Both the position numbers and the translations under genes were made by a program. A model generated the notes under the pieces. The model was not told where the DNA came from, made no database searches, and was given only the letters and a program-made list of their open reading frames with translations. A stretch of 64,000 bases of DNA from assembly GCA_035222895.1 (NCBI GenBank), contig JAVYIG010000872.1, positions 366,257 through 430,256 on the forward strand, written 5' to 3'. Positions 37,379 to 49,450 of the stretch are shown piece by piece (the first letter of the stretch is position 1; the number at the start of each line of letters is the position of its first letter). The stretch comes from Strongylocentrotus droebachiensis. Taxonomy: Eukaryota; Echinodermata; Echinoidea; Camarodonta; Strongylocentrotidae.

Positions 37379-37469
37379 ACAAGTGTTTTTCATGTTCATG
37401 TGAAATTTCCGCACTCAAAGCTCTATGCACAGGAAGTTCCTATCTACTTGAGATTGCACGATGGCTTGG
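37379..37469 (+). CDS. Best candidate internal exon of an unknown plus-strand gene
   Basis: 91 bp lie between a consensus acceptor (acttatattcttgcag) and a consensus donor (GCTTGG|GTAAGAT). The phase-0 frame is open for 30 codons: TSVFHVHVKFPHSKL followed by YAQEVPIYLRLHDGL. The alternating hydrophobic pattern suggests beta strands, such as an extracellular or C2-like sandwich, but no family is recognised. GC3 is higher than in the flanking DNA. The frame continues past the donor only into a CT microsatellite translation. Not certain to be a gene. Confidence 0.42.
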
Positions 37470-37479
37470 GTAAGATCTC

Positions 37480-37520
37480 ACATCTTCCCTTTTTCCTCTT
37501 ATTTGTTTGTATCCTCTCCG

Positions 37521-37556
<36 letters not shown>

Positions 37557-37915
37557 ATCTCCTTTTTTCCTTCTTCTTTTCTTCTCAATCTTCTTCTTTG
37601 TCTCTGTGCTTTCTCCGCCCTCTCTTCCTCTCTCTTTCCCCCTCTCTCCCTCTCCCTCTTTTCCTACATCTCTTTCGGTATGTTTCTTTGACATTTTTAT
37701 CTCATACTATCCCTCTCATTTTTTTGCCTGATTTCACTATTTTCTATTTATGCTTTCTCTCTTTATCTGTCTCCTCTCTTTTCTTTCTAATCTCTTTTCT
37801 CTTTCTATCTCTCCCCCTTTTTCTATCCCCATTCTCTCTCTCCTTTTTGTTCTCTCTCTTTCATTATGTCTAAAATCTCTCTTTCTCTATATTTTTCTCT
37901 CTCTGCCGTTCGCTA
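37480..37915. repeat. Long polypyrimidine tract
   Basis: Over 400 bp of the plus strand is almost all C/T (CT, CTT, TTTC, TCC units), immediately after the donor of the candidate exon at 37379-37469. Such tracts can form triplex DNA. The 166-codon and shorter frames on both strands are low-complexity artefacts. A similar weaker tract occupies 30715-31080 and 31260-31400. Confidence 0.9.
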
Positions 37916-38918
37916 TTTCAATTTATTATTATATTCATTATCTTATTTATAAGTATTATTATCATTATTAGATATTTATGAAAGGTTATTGTCTAGAATA
38001 CTACAATGAGGCAAATTCATAATAATGTCATTTTCTCAACCGGGGTGTAACATGTAATCCTATTGTGCAACACTACACGACACTTTTGGTGCAAAAGCAT
38101 CATTTCCACCGAGTCATTAAGTTCATTGAAAGGAAATCACGTTCCTTTCTAAACACTCCGCCCGTACCGCTTGCAATTCGGAAGACATTCAAGACATATC
38201 ACTTCAACACAGTCAAGTCCGTTCCAGCTAAGCCAAACGAGATGACAGAGTGTTTGCATTGATGCCATGAAAGAAAGTAATATGAGAAAGGGTCTTAATG
38301 GGTCCAAGGTTATGGCTCTCATTACCCCTGACTCGTCTCATCCACGCGATGATAGCAGGGCAGGGACGTGTGCGGGGAGAAGACATGTCCAAGATAAGAT
38401 GCGGCAAGCTTTGATTTCGTCACCCATCAGCCTCCCCCTACCCTCATCCAGGCAGGAAGGTATGAAAATTCCATTGGGATAGAGATATTTACGTAATACC
38501 GCCCTTTAAGGTGATGAGTAAGATAATGTTAGCGTCCAAGGCCATACGCAGTTGGAGTTGCATTTATTCGAGGAGCTCTCTGTATCTTCTGTACAAGAAG
38601 TAGTTCAAAAGAAGCAATGAGTGAATAATGCATCCTCTTGAAATAGTCAATAAATATGATATAATTGCACTCTAAAACTAAAATGTTGTATATTTAAAAG
38701 GGCCATGGTGTGATATATTTTTCATAATACGTCTTATTTTTTATATTTTGCTGGATCAAACAAAAAATAAGCTGTATCCAAAAACTATACCATTTTATAA
38801 AAACGCATTCATTCCTCGGCCTTTTAAAATACTTATGTAAAAGTTTAATTGTATAGTGTAATGTTTGGATGTAGATTGAGACGGTTCTTCTAAACACCTC
38901 CTGTGTTCTCCTTCTCAG

Positions 38919-39067
38919 ATGCTTTCATAACTCGAGTAACTTTCTATTATGCTTTTGATCTCATTTCATTTAATCTCCCCGCAGCCCATCAAAAACACAT
39001 TGCACTTCTGATACAAATCCATTTTGTCAGAAAAAATTCCCATATGCACAAACTATCTGCAAATTGA
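38919..39067 (+). CDS. Possible terminal exon, unknown gene
   Basis: A superb acceptor (cctgtgttctccttctcag, ending 38918) precedes a frame that, entered in phase 1 as left by the 37379-37469 candidate, is open for 48 codons to TGA at 39065-39067. An AATAAA lies at 39175-39180. The predicted peptide is hydrophobic and of no known family, and a second good acceptor lies inside (ending about 38985). Confidence 0.2.
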
Positions 39068-39199
39068 ACACAACACAACGACAATATTTTATGAGGGTAA
39101 CCTCAATTTTAGAAAATACAGTCATAAAATGACAGATGCTATATGTCAAATGTGATCACTTTTATTTGGGTATTAATAAACCTATTTCCATAGGATATC

Positions 39200-42100
39200 A
39201 TACGTTTGGGGTTTTATTTTTATTAATTATTAACCGAGTCTTCCCAATTTTAATATTTGGAATGATATACAATGTAAAATAAAGGAACATGTAATTGACT
39301 GCAAATTGCAGTACTTAAATGTGAAACATATGTTATTATTTCATGTGAAATTTGGAAATCATAATCTTGCACCTTGAAACTAGAAGCAGGTTTAAACAGC
39401 TGCGTCCAATATCTCAAGTAATAACTGATGAATCATTCAGACAAGACGCCTAGTTGGTCACGTTTTGAACAAGCCCTTGTTTTCCTTTTTGTCATGTTTA
39501 TTTTTCTAGCTTTACTGCAACTATTGTCGCTTCCTTTCGATAAAAAAAAGCGAATTTCTGAAACGAATATAAATTATGTTCTTGCGACTTAAATTACGAA
39601 ACAGCTATAGAGTAAAAAGATCCCGTCGTATTTCCTTATCATTTTAGCACTTGATGTGAAGATATTCACGACCTTCAAGACCACATGCACTCCCCACTGT
39701 GACTTCATCGCCTGGCTTCTTAGTAATACACCCCTCATTTGCTTTTAAATCATCTTTGGTCTAAAAAACGAACGCAACTGGTCTTCTAATGAGAGTGGAT
39801 GTGCTCTCCTAATGGATCTAATTATGGATGAACATACCGTAATATCAATCATAATTCGAACAGGAAATATTTCTTAGCATGATGCAGCTCGCTAAACGTG
39901 ATTATACATTGTAATGCCTCTCTTATCAAGAAAATAATTCTTAATGGAAACGGAAATGTTCTTCGTTTAATCGCAATAACTGCTAACTTAAAGTACGGGT
40001 ACGATCAAAAAGCTTTTTGTCATTATTTAATTTAGGTTGTAAGATTACAAGTAATATCAAATATTAAATGATGCGATCTTTATATGACATGAATTATTGG
40101 TGTAGAAGCGCAAGCGCAATGTTATACTGTTTAAGCTTGAAGGTATGTGAATCCATTAGGTCAAATAAGCAATAATTAAAAGTTTAACATTAATTTTTGT
40201 TCGGCTCCAGAATAATTATATACAGTATCATAATTCAGGATATACATTTCAAAACCACTTTTTTGTTATTCATCTCTATTAAGCTTTTAAATAAAAAAAT
40301 CTCATGAACCAAGTAAATGGGTATCTTTTCACCTTCAGTCATTGTGGCACATTCTTAATTTCTAATCAAACATATAGGTTCTAAGTAAAGTGATTGTAAT
40401 TGATGTTTAAAAGAGAGCTCGGGCTATTTCATACCTTGCTTTTCCAAATGGAGAACTGTGAATCAGTACCTTTCCTATAGCTTTCCTTTATCATAAATGA
40501 AATATAATATAATGATGAGACGGAAAATCTAGATACTTCTGTGGAGTGCTATAAAGTGTGAAGAAATAAGGAAAATGAGCAGAAAATTCTCAAAACAACT
40601 ATCGAGAAGAACAGAAAGGTAATTATGTTCAAAAACATCTAAATGGCGATTATTAAAAATAGATATCATTTAAAATATATTTGGAGATCAATGACAAATA
40701 TCAATGGTAAATACAAAAAGCCGTTTAAGTTATGAATGATTCTTAATAAAGAGTATGCTTATGTTTCTGATTTTTAGAGTGTACAACGCACGTTAACATG
40801 GGGTTGAAAGCGTTTTAGGCCTCACTCTTCATATCTAAAAATTCTTGCCACTTTATTTTTTATCCAAATGACAATCATTTGCTCAACAGACATTGCCATA
40901 TACTTGGGAAGAATATATATGGCGTCCACTGGTGAAACCTAAAACCACAATTCATGACGTCATCCTGTTATCGCTTCTAGGAAAACTCTCCCTGACGGAA
41001 AAACAAAATGGATGACAATTAAAGCAGCAATGGTCGCCCTAACAGCAGGACATCATACGATTTTCGCCTTTTACCCTCATAGATGGATAGAATTTCAACC
41101 AGTGTCGGTAATGAAGACGTTTATAACGATCGTAATAGACTGAACACGAGGTAGCTCTCTGGCGCCTCTTCTTACATTCTTATGCATGACCCAGTTTCTT
41201 GTTTTGATTTTTGCAGAATGGTTATAAAATGTGTAACGCACAAGGGTCGAAAATTTATGGAAACAAAACAAAAGTGGTGATGCATTTACAGTTAATTAAT
41301 GACCTAATGAATTAAATTAATGTTGATTAATGAATTGATGGTTTGATTAATGATAATGACTGAATGATAATTCATAATGGAAACAAAAAAACTTGTAACT
41401 CTACCAGTAGGATGTAGAGGCTAATACTGTAGGAGCAGGATCAGAATATACTTTTATTTTAAAGACAGCGAATGATAGGTGTAACATTTATAGGAATCAC
41501 AGCAATAATCCTTTCACAAACGTTTGTTCTTTTTAACGCAGTGTTAACGAACATTCCCCTGACGCTGCAATGTCGCTAAAATGAGCGAATAAAAGAAAAT
41601 CAGAGGTGAAGATCATCCATGAAAATTAAATCCTATCAATGAAAAACTTACGTTCGTTAATAGATTACAAGGGGAGATGAGATAGAGATAATGACATTCC
41701 TTAGTTACCCCGTACTTGGGAAAGTGAATGATAGATCAAGGTTGATGTGCACAGAGCAAGAATGGGGAGGTGAGAGAGAGAGAAAGATAAATAGAAAGAA
41801 AGACGTTTCCATGAAAGAAGAGTGCAGTTAGAGAAGTGCGGAAATACAAACAAATGAAGAAGAAGGAAAAAAGGAGAAGAAAATGAAAAATAATAAGAAG
41901 AAACAAAACACAGGTAAATATATTGGAAAGGACATAAAGTGAAAGTAATAAAGAATGAATATCATAACTGTACAATGATCAAATACAAGAATTAAGATAA
42001 AAGAACTTCTCTATACAAACAGTTCCATTGTCGTTATCATCATTGCCATCACAATATAAAAGAAGAACAATTACTACAAGGAAATAAAGATGGTGAGTAT

Positions 42101-42256
42101 ACAGCATGTATGGAGACCTACGGAGACGGAGGAATGAAGGGAGAAAGTGGATTTTCGAGAAAAACAGGGGGAAGAGAGAGAGAGGAGAAGGGGAGAGAGC
42201 GAGAGAGAGAGAGATAGGGGAGAGAGCAAGAGAGAGAGAGAGAGAGAGAGATGGAA

Positions 42257-42292
<36 letters not shown>

Positions 42293-43300
42293 GGTCCTCA
42301 GGATAGAACCAGATAAAATGAAAAGACGAAACAGGGTGAGCGAAAGATAGAGAGAGAGGTGGAAAATAGAGGAGGTGAAATGCACATAACGCACTTTTCA
42401 AGTCCTGTGTTCGTGTGTAGCACATACTTCTGTAGCAAGTCGTGAATAATATTGTAACTATCTCGCTTTGATAATGGTACTTGAGCATCTTGGAGTGTTT
42501 TTCTACATCGAAGACCGTCATACATTTGCATCAAGCTCGTCGTTACTGAATAATGTGCATTCTCATGTTGGAACAAGCCCTGCCTGAGAAATTTCACTGC
42601 ATATTGAAAATAATGGAGTCATCTATTTGGGGATTGAGGAATGAGATGGAAAAATGTTTATTAAGTATTAACATGGCCTTCACACTTTACGTACATGCCA
42701 CTTTAATTATCTAAAATATAACGAATTTCCTCAAACCTCATACAAAGTACAGATAAGAAAGCACAAATATTACGAGAAAATAAAAAGTCTGCTTAGATGA
42801 GTTGGACTGGAATTAGATAATTATACATTTTTCCAATTTCACATAAAATTCATATCTCATAAATAACTTATAACAATGTGAATAAGACACGAATATTATG
42901 TATATCACCCAAATAAAGTTCTTAATCCATTTCATTTAAACATGAAAATGTTTAGTAAAATACACGTTCTGTTGAATCACGATGAAGACATGGTATGTCA
43001 GATAGAAAAAAGGGAGGGTCAGTTTTATGAAATGTATTTTAATTCCAAGAAGAGATGGCGCGCCCCACCTCCTTTCTCAAATAGCCATTGCACTCTATTA
43101 TACAAAAGACGATAACCCCTTTAACTTTCGCATTGATCCGATGAAGCAGTGTGGCAATGTGAATTATATTATGTGACACCCGTATGTCGATGCATGGATC
43201 TACTTGAGTTGATCAGGGAGGTGGGAAACACCCTCCCTGAGTTGATAGACCCATAGATATAATTCAAATCACGGCGACAACTGGACTTAAGACTCTCCCT
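39200..43300. other. Stretch without confident genes
   Basis: AT-rich DNA with a TTAATGA-type degenerate repeat at about 41280-41370 and (GA)n arrays at about 41770-41795 and 42170-42290 ending in a poly-G run (42281-42294). The RE-rich and LS-rich frames around 41979-42521 are repeat translations. Confidence 0.6.
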
Positions 43301-43303
43301 TAA

Positions 43304-43835
43304 AGGTACTATGTCCCTTTTGCAGCCAACCCCAAATTCTGTAGAACTTTGCAGGAATTATGAATATGTCATGTATGTCCTATCTGTGAAATTTAAACGT
43401 TAGCAGTGTCCTCATATTCAAATTATGCAAGGAAACCCATTTACTTGCTAGACTTCACTGTCAGACACTATTGAGTGACTGACTGGCTTTTTTTCTTCTT
43501 TGGTAATAACATACATGAAAAGAGTTGTAAAGGGTACATGAGCATTTGTCTACATCAATAACCCACTTTCTTGTGATGGCCAAGATTAAACTGATTGAAT
43601 CTTTGCGCAGCATAAAACGTATGACCATTCGGTACAATTGTCTGAAAATCAAGACCATTACTTTTGGGCTCTATAGCCCTAAAGTCGATTTGACACTAAT
43701 AGTCGTTATTTTCCCACTTGAAGACATTTTCAAGCCCCACCTTTTTTAGGGAAGTTCTAAATTAGTATTATCTTTCAAATGCAGTTGGAATTTAACTTTT
43801 TCATTTTTTTGGCCTGCAAATGGGACATAGTACCT
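43304..43835. mobile_element. TTAA-flanked MITE, 532 bp
   Basis: The left end TTAA|AGGTACTATGTCCC (43300-43317) and right end GGGACATAGTACCT|TTAA (43822-43839) are perfect inverted repeats. The match continues with one or two mismatches through TTTTGCAGCC/GGCCTGCAAA. TTAA on both sides is the signature of piggyBac-type target duplication. No transposase; the two small open frames inside (43461-43749) are probably chance. Confidence 0.85.
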
Positions 43836-45077
43836 TTAAGTCCATCCAAATCCTCTCGACCTTTCATGTTTGCACACCAATTACATGAACCAGTTTCTTG
43901 TTCAACTTACGCTGTGATTGTTGCCACATAATATATTGTACAACTGATCTTTGCTCTCTGGTCAGTTATATTTGGTAAATCAAGAAATAGACATCAAAGA
44001 TTACAATGGGTCAAGTCCCAGATAGTTTAACGTATACGTTACCAAACCCCATACCAGATGCTGAGATTTGTGCTTGATTTGCAAGTCCTTTCAGAGCTTA
44101 GGACGAGACAAATCATTTTAACCCGCTACTTTTGTTGTCAATGTATGTTCAAAACAATTTATATTCAACACACTATAATACTCTGTAACTGATGGGACAA
44201 CTAATGACCGAATATACCATGGACTTGCTCGAATATCAAGGCGTTTGAAAAGTTATATTTTGGCCTCAAAATCTAGTACCCTTGTGCGGAAGAGAATACA
44301 TTCTTTCATCAAACTTAAATTAGTCAGCATGTTCGAAATTATGAGGAATTTTCTTTCTTGAGAGTGGGTGGATAATTTTCAACATCAACAAAGTATTCAA
44401 ATCTATCCGTTGCCAACAGTAGTTTAACATGGAAGCTCTTAAAGTGCAAGATGCGGTAATTATGTTTCCTTCAATGCTTCTATCAATCACCTGTTCAAAA
44501 AGTTGTGTCCTAGTATTGAATGACCTATGCTTTGTAATATCACGATGACATGGACTTTCAATAAATCAATTTATGGCAACCTCAATAGTCTATTGCATAT
44601 CCCATAGAAATCATGTTCTGATTGCGTAATAGGCCTACGTCATTTTCGTCATTACAAAATTTGATTGGCTAGGCTTTTAAAATTGCGTTAGATTGATTTT
44701 TCGAAATTCTTTGCGATCGTGTCATTGCCCAAAGCTTTACAGCTGATATCGTATCGTGCAATCGCCTCTAAAAATCCGGAAGATACTATGTCCGAATATG
44801 TACATAGTTCTTAGCTATTTTTGGTTTCAATAATATTCTTTTAGCAAAGGGAGAGGGAAATCAATCATTATTCAAGAAATTTTGTTGACCGTTGCGAATC
44901 TCGCCTGACTGTCTCCTTGTCTTGAGATTGTCTGAGTTGAGTTACAACTACTGCTACATGTAAGGTGATCCAAAATATTTGATTAATGGATTAGACAGAG
45001 TGGCATATAGATACAAGGAGCACGTACCCAATTACAAGAAATGGGTTTAGAGTGGCAATGGCTTGCCAAATGACATT

Positions 45078-45153
45078 GGTTTCGCGGCTCGGGCTCGAAC
45101 CGCGAACCATGTTGATCTACAATCGGACGATCTTTCCGCTAGACAACAAAACC
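45078..45153 (-). repeat. tRNA-related sequence, probable SINE head
   Basis: On the minus strand 76 nt begin GGTTTTG and end CGAAACC, which can pair as a 7-bp acceptor-like stem (one G-T). They contain an A-box-like TAGCGGAAAGA and a B-box GGTTCGAGCCC at 45100-45090. A D-arm-like GTCT/AGAT pair is present but the anticodon arm does not fold well, and a competing GGTTCGCGG/CCGCGAAACC hairpin exists. This fits a tRNA-derived SINE or tRNA pseudogene rather than a working tRNA. Confidence 0.5.
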
Positions 45154-45486
45154 TCTCTCTAGATAAGGACCATCATTTTAATTGCTTACTACAGAACACG
45201 GCTTTGCGTTTTCAATCATTGTAATATGAATAGTGATGGTTTAGACTGAACAGGATTGATCTTAACACACCATTATCGACTGTAATAACAGTCGATATGC
45301 CGGCTGTCGGGGATGACACTTTTACAGAGATATATTATATAATCATGCGGACATCATCCATCTGCTCCTACATTTTATCTATGCAAATGAGGTTCAGGTG
45401 GTAGGGTAAAACACCAGTTTGGTGGTGTCAGTAAAATCAGTTTATACATCTTTCAATTATCATAAGGCCCAACAATAACAAAAAAA

Positions 45487-45785
45487 CATGTTTAGCGTCC
45501 TGTTTTTTCGAAAAATAGGAAGGAGGAGGCCCTTTTTTTTTTTTTTTTTTTCAAAATGGCCGCTCAAAATGGCCGCTCGGTACATTTTTCCTGACAGTCG
45601 GGCTATTTTTCAAGATGCCCGCCGACATTTTTTTTTTTTTTTTTTAATCAGAAATAGAGCCATTTTAGCAGTGTTTTGCATGTATTTTTTCTCTAAAAAA
45701 AAAAAATTAACATTTCAACAAAAAAAATAATAATAATAATAGGAGGCGGCCCCCAAAAAGGATGCGGGCGGGGACGCTAAACATG
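45487..45785. mobile_element. MITE with CATGTTTAGCGTCC termini, about 300 bp
   Basis: Perfect 14-bp inverted ends (45487-45500 and 45772-45785), extended by A/T runs outside. The interior has poly-T blocks, a tandem AAAATGGCCGCTC word and an AAT repeat. The open frame 45488-45730 is low complexity. Confidence 0.75.
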
Positions 45786-45907
45786 CATATTTTTTTACAT
45801 GGCCTAAACTGACTGTTTGTTTTTTCTCACGACACTGTACATCTGACTTGTATTGCGTCTTTATTATTGCACTGAGTGTGGTTCGGTGCTATACACATGA
45901 TCGACAC

Positions 45908-46124
45908 GAGAGAGAGTGATAGAGAGAGAGAGAGAGAGAGAGAGGAGGTAGAGAGAAAATGACAGAGGCAGACAGAGGGAGAGACGGAGGGAAAGAGGAT
46001 TGGATGAGACTTACAGTTGAGAGAAAGAGAGGGAGAATAAGAAAGAAAGCGAGAAGGAATAATAGCATCATTAATGGAAGCAAGGGAGGGAGGCAAAGAG
46101 GGACATCTAAATACTATGGGGGCA

Positions 46125-46166
<42 letters not shown>

Positions 46167-46232
46167 AAGAGAGAAAGAAAGAGAGAGAGAGGAGTAAGGG
46201 TTTAAAGGGAATGAGGAGAGATAGAGAGAGAA
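45908..46232. repeat. (GA)n microsatellite field
   Basis: GA arrays at 45909-45945 and 46127-46190 with GA-rich sequence between. Overlapping LS-rich and RE-rich frames are artefacts. Confidence 0.9.
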
Positions 46233-46647
46233 GAGAGAGTTAGTTTGTAGAGGAAGGTACGATAGTGGCGTTTGGCGAAATGAAAAAGGTGAATGTTGAA
46301 TAAAATACTAGGCGGCTTGCATTCCGCCTCAAAGTGAATTCTCATGGGTTGATGTTCAACGCCAGATCTTTGATTTATAGGAATGGATATCATTTGTGAC
46401 AGTTTCTGACTCTCTGATCGGATAGTCTTTAGGTCTTAAAATACAGATAATAATGGCAAATGAAAAAGAAAGCCCTCGAGAGGTGGATTTCGGCGATAAA
46501 GACTTGCTTCAGGAAAGGAAACTGTAAATCTGTTGATCACATTTTATTAGCATACAATAGAAAATAACAAGAAATAAGACGCACAACTCATCTCACTAAA
46601 CAAAATGACGCACAAAGATAAGTTCCAGGCAAATTTTAATAGGGAAA

Positions 46648-46706
46648 CACACACACACACACACGCACACACGCTCGCACACACGCACGCACGCACACAC
46701 ACACAT
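46648..46706. repeat. (CA)n microsatellite with CG interruptions
   Basis: ACACACAC runs with CGCAC interruptions over about 58 bp. Confidence 0.9.
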
Positions 46707-47123
46707 AACAATAAAACACGATAAGGAGAATAGCATACAGGTAGTTTCATCAGTCTTGTGCAATCTACTTTATTACAAAATAATGAAATCTCTTTTTATT
46801 GAAACGAGTTTAACTAATCAATTCTTTTCGAACGTTTTGCACAGGTTGCATGCATTATTAAGATGATATCATGAAGGTTGAATGTTTTTGTTTTGGTAGT
46901 ACCTGACTGCTAAGAAAGCATGTGTATGATTTAAGTAAGCAACCAGGGGATCGACGGCTTTAAGTCCTCTCCGATTAATTAATTAATCAATTAATTCCTG
47001 ATAAATTACATGATGATAATTTATCAGGAAGTCTATATAAAGGTAATGCATATTATTTTGTTTTATCTGAAAATGACTTTCGTTTTCATTTCTTTTAATT
47101 TTTTGGGGTCATTCTTCTTGCAG

Positions 47124-47210
47124 GATGAAGATCAACATTTTAGAGAAAAGTTCATTAACATGAATTTTATTCCTTCTTCTGTACACATAAAATCATATTG
47201 TGATGGGTAA
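47124..47210 (+). CDS. Candidate exon, unknown gene
   Basis: A very strong acceptor (gtcattcttcttgcag) precedes DEDQHFREKFINMNF and ten or so further residues in phase 0. The frame either stops at TAA (47208-47210) or splices at GATGG|GTAAAA (donor at 47207). No recognisable family and no fixed partner exon. Confidence 0.25.
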   Translation, partial: DEDQHFREKFINMNFIPSSVHIKSYCDG

Positions 47211-48904
47211 AAAATAATTTCAAAGGTTAAGGAAGTACATACAAACATTTCACCATCCCTATAATCTGGCCTCCCATCATATAGGACAGATTTTCAACAT
47301 AAAAAAATTATAATAAAGATTTCTACCAGTATCTATAAGCAGGTAAAGAAAATTATTTCCCATTTGCCATTTATGGACAATAAACTATTAGACGCCGATT
47401 GAATCGTCTATATTATTGCCAATTGAATGATAACAATGTATATTTTCAAATCCATTGGGTTGTTTTCTTTTTTGTTATAAAAGATAGTAGCAACATAATA
47501 GTTATATAATTATTCTTTAAATGTGAGAAAGAAAGCGAAATTGGATTTGCCACTTAGTGAAAATAAAATAGTGATAATTCAAAAGGTCTTTTATCACGTG
47601 TTTTTGTTGTTCTTTATAGAAAAAACAAAAAAGACTGTTGACCAAAAGTCATACCAAAACCAGCATGAAAATCATCCTGGATGTCACATCCTGCACATAA
47701 TCAAAGGAGGATCTCCTCACTATTATCGAAGACGACATTATAGATTTGCCACACGCGAAACAAAACTCCCGGCTATTATTACGAATCACGCTCGGCTAAC
47801 CCCCTTGACAGACACATAATGCTGTCAGTGGGACTGAGCTATTTCCCCGTACGTTTACTAGGTCAAACTTCCATGTTTTCATAAAGGCATGAAGGAACCT
47901 AATTTCGTTCTTGACTGGAAGCACTGATTATGTTTGACATTGTCACGTGGTTTGGATGTCACATGATCTAGAACACTATGCTAACATAAGCAACCAAGAA
48001 GAATGGATAGAACTGTAATCAGAGATTTCATCTCAAATTCAAAATATAAAACTTTTATATATTTGCAATATTATTATCCGGATTTATATAATTCTTGTCT
48101 TTCTCGGAGAATAATATGCTTTATAAGCACGTTTACATGTATGTTTTTCATTTACCATGGTAAGTTTATGTAGTTATATTTCATCTACGGCCTACTAATT
48201 TTTCTTAATAGATGGCAGATTATTATTATTACATTTTATATCATTTTCTAAAAATAGAAGTTTATATCCCTATATCTGAGGAGTACTACAGGGAAGCCTC
48301 ATATGTCCTTTTCTTTAAACTGCGAATGAAATATGGCACTAAAATTCCTCAAATCTTCTATTAGTGATTTTATTAAGATGATTCCTACTGCATCTTTCTA
48401 TCCAAATGCAACATACTCATTAGAATAGTAAAATCTTAACTTATTATAGTTAATAAACCTTATATAACCTTCATAAGGTAACAAAACAAAAAACAAAATC
48501 TGCAAAAGATCATCTATGACATATTAAGAAAACAAGCATAATTTACCTAAACTGTTTCGTTCACATGTATACATTGTAAAAGGAACACAATAAGTTATTA
48601 AAAAATAAACTTTCACTCATTGCTTAGCCCTAAACTCATCAAAGGAGAAGGGCTACAGTTGTCAAAAGCCTATTAGCAAGAGAGCTTGTGTATTTGGATG
48701 TGAAAATGTAAAACAAAATAATGTGTATAGGGTATCGTAATCCAAGTAGTCTATACCCATCATACAGGCTTTGGCCGTGAGTTCTGTAAATAAAACTCTT
48801 CAGAAATCGAGATGCACTCCCCCTCCTCCCCTCCCCCGCATCTTAAACCTGAAACAAGAGACGACCAACCATCCCTTGACTCATCTTCCAAACAGTTTGG
48901 AGGG

Positions 48905-49130
48905 CAGTGGCGGATCCAGGATTTGTTCTGGCACAGGGGGTGGGGGGCAAGTCCTTGATTTTTTGTTAAAGGAACAAAAATGGAGAAGGAAAAAAAGGTG
49001 AACAGCCCATGCTTCCTCTTTTCGTTCTTTCTTTCTTTCTGTCTGTCTTCCTTCTTTTTCTCCATTTTTAGTTTAAATTGACGAAGGGGCACGTGCCCCC
49101 GTTGGCCCCTTACCCTGGATCCCCCATTTG
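48905..49130. mobile_element. MITE, GGCGGATCCAGG family, about 226 bp
   Basis: The left end CAGTGGCGGATCCAGG (48905-48920) and right end CCCTGGATCCCCCATTTG (49113-49130) are imperfect inverted repeats. The interior carries GGGGCACGTGCCCC at 49086-49099, a word shared with the element at the window end. No coding capacity; overlapping frames are chance. Confidence 0.65.
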
Positions 49131-49157
49131 AAGGGAGTTGAAAGTTCAACGACTTAC

Positions 49158-49450
49158 CAGTGTCGCTGTGTGCCTATTCACCTCTGACTGACATGGAGTG
49201 TTTGTCCGAGTCGGGCACCGTGTGAATTGGCGCGAAAGAGAACGCGACAAAATCTTCACCGTGCAGACGACAGTGTGGCTCAATCAGTGGATGATGTGGA
49301 ACTACTCGACTGTATGAAATACGATGGCGACCCCTCTCTCTCTCGGCTGATTGTTTTTGCCCGGGGCAATTTGGAGCAGTGTTTTGCTCCAAGAAATTCT
49401 GCCTTTTCACCGTAAAAGGGGAGTGCTTTTTTTGTGCATTCTCCAATAGG
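49158..49450 (-). other. Possible first exon or promoter with strong donor
   Basis: A GC- and CpG-rich island in AT-rich surroundings ends on the minus strand at a consensus donor (CGACACTG|GTAAGTCG, exon end 49158). Several frames are open on both strands but none matches a family I know. It could be a noncoding first exon of a minus-strand transcript. Confidence 0.3.

Noticed and set aside
37440..37873. 166-codon plus frame and RE-rich minus frame
   Set aside because: Polypyrimidine/polypurine tract translation; only the first about 30 codons (to 37469) have splice support.
41979..42597. 180-codon minus frame and overlapping frames
   Set aside because: GA microsatellite translation; no domain and no start context.
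49200..49330. Plus-strand reading resembling a nicotinic-receptor strand (TTVWLNQW)
   Set aside because: Only a few residues agree, the frame stops at once, and three other frames are also open; judged coincidence.
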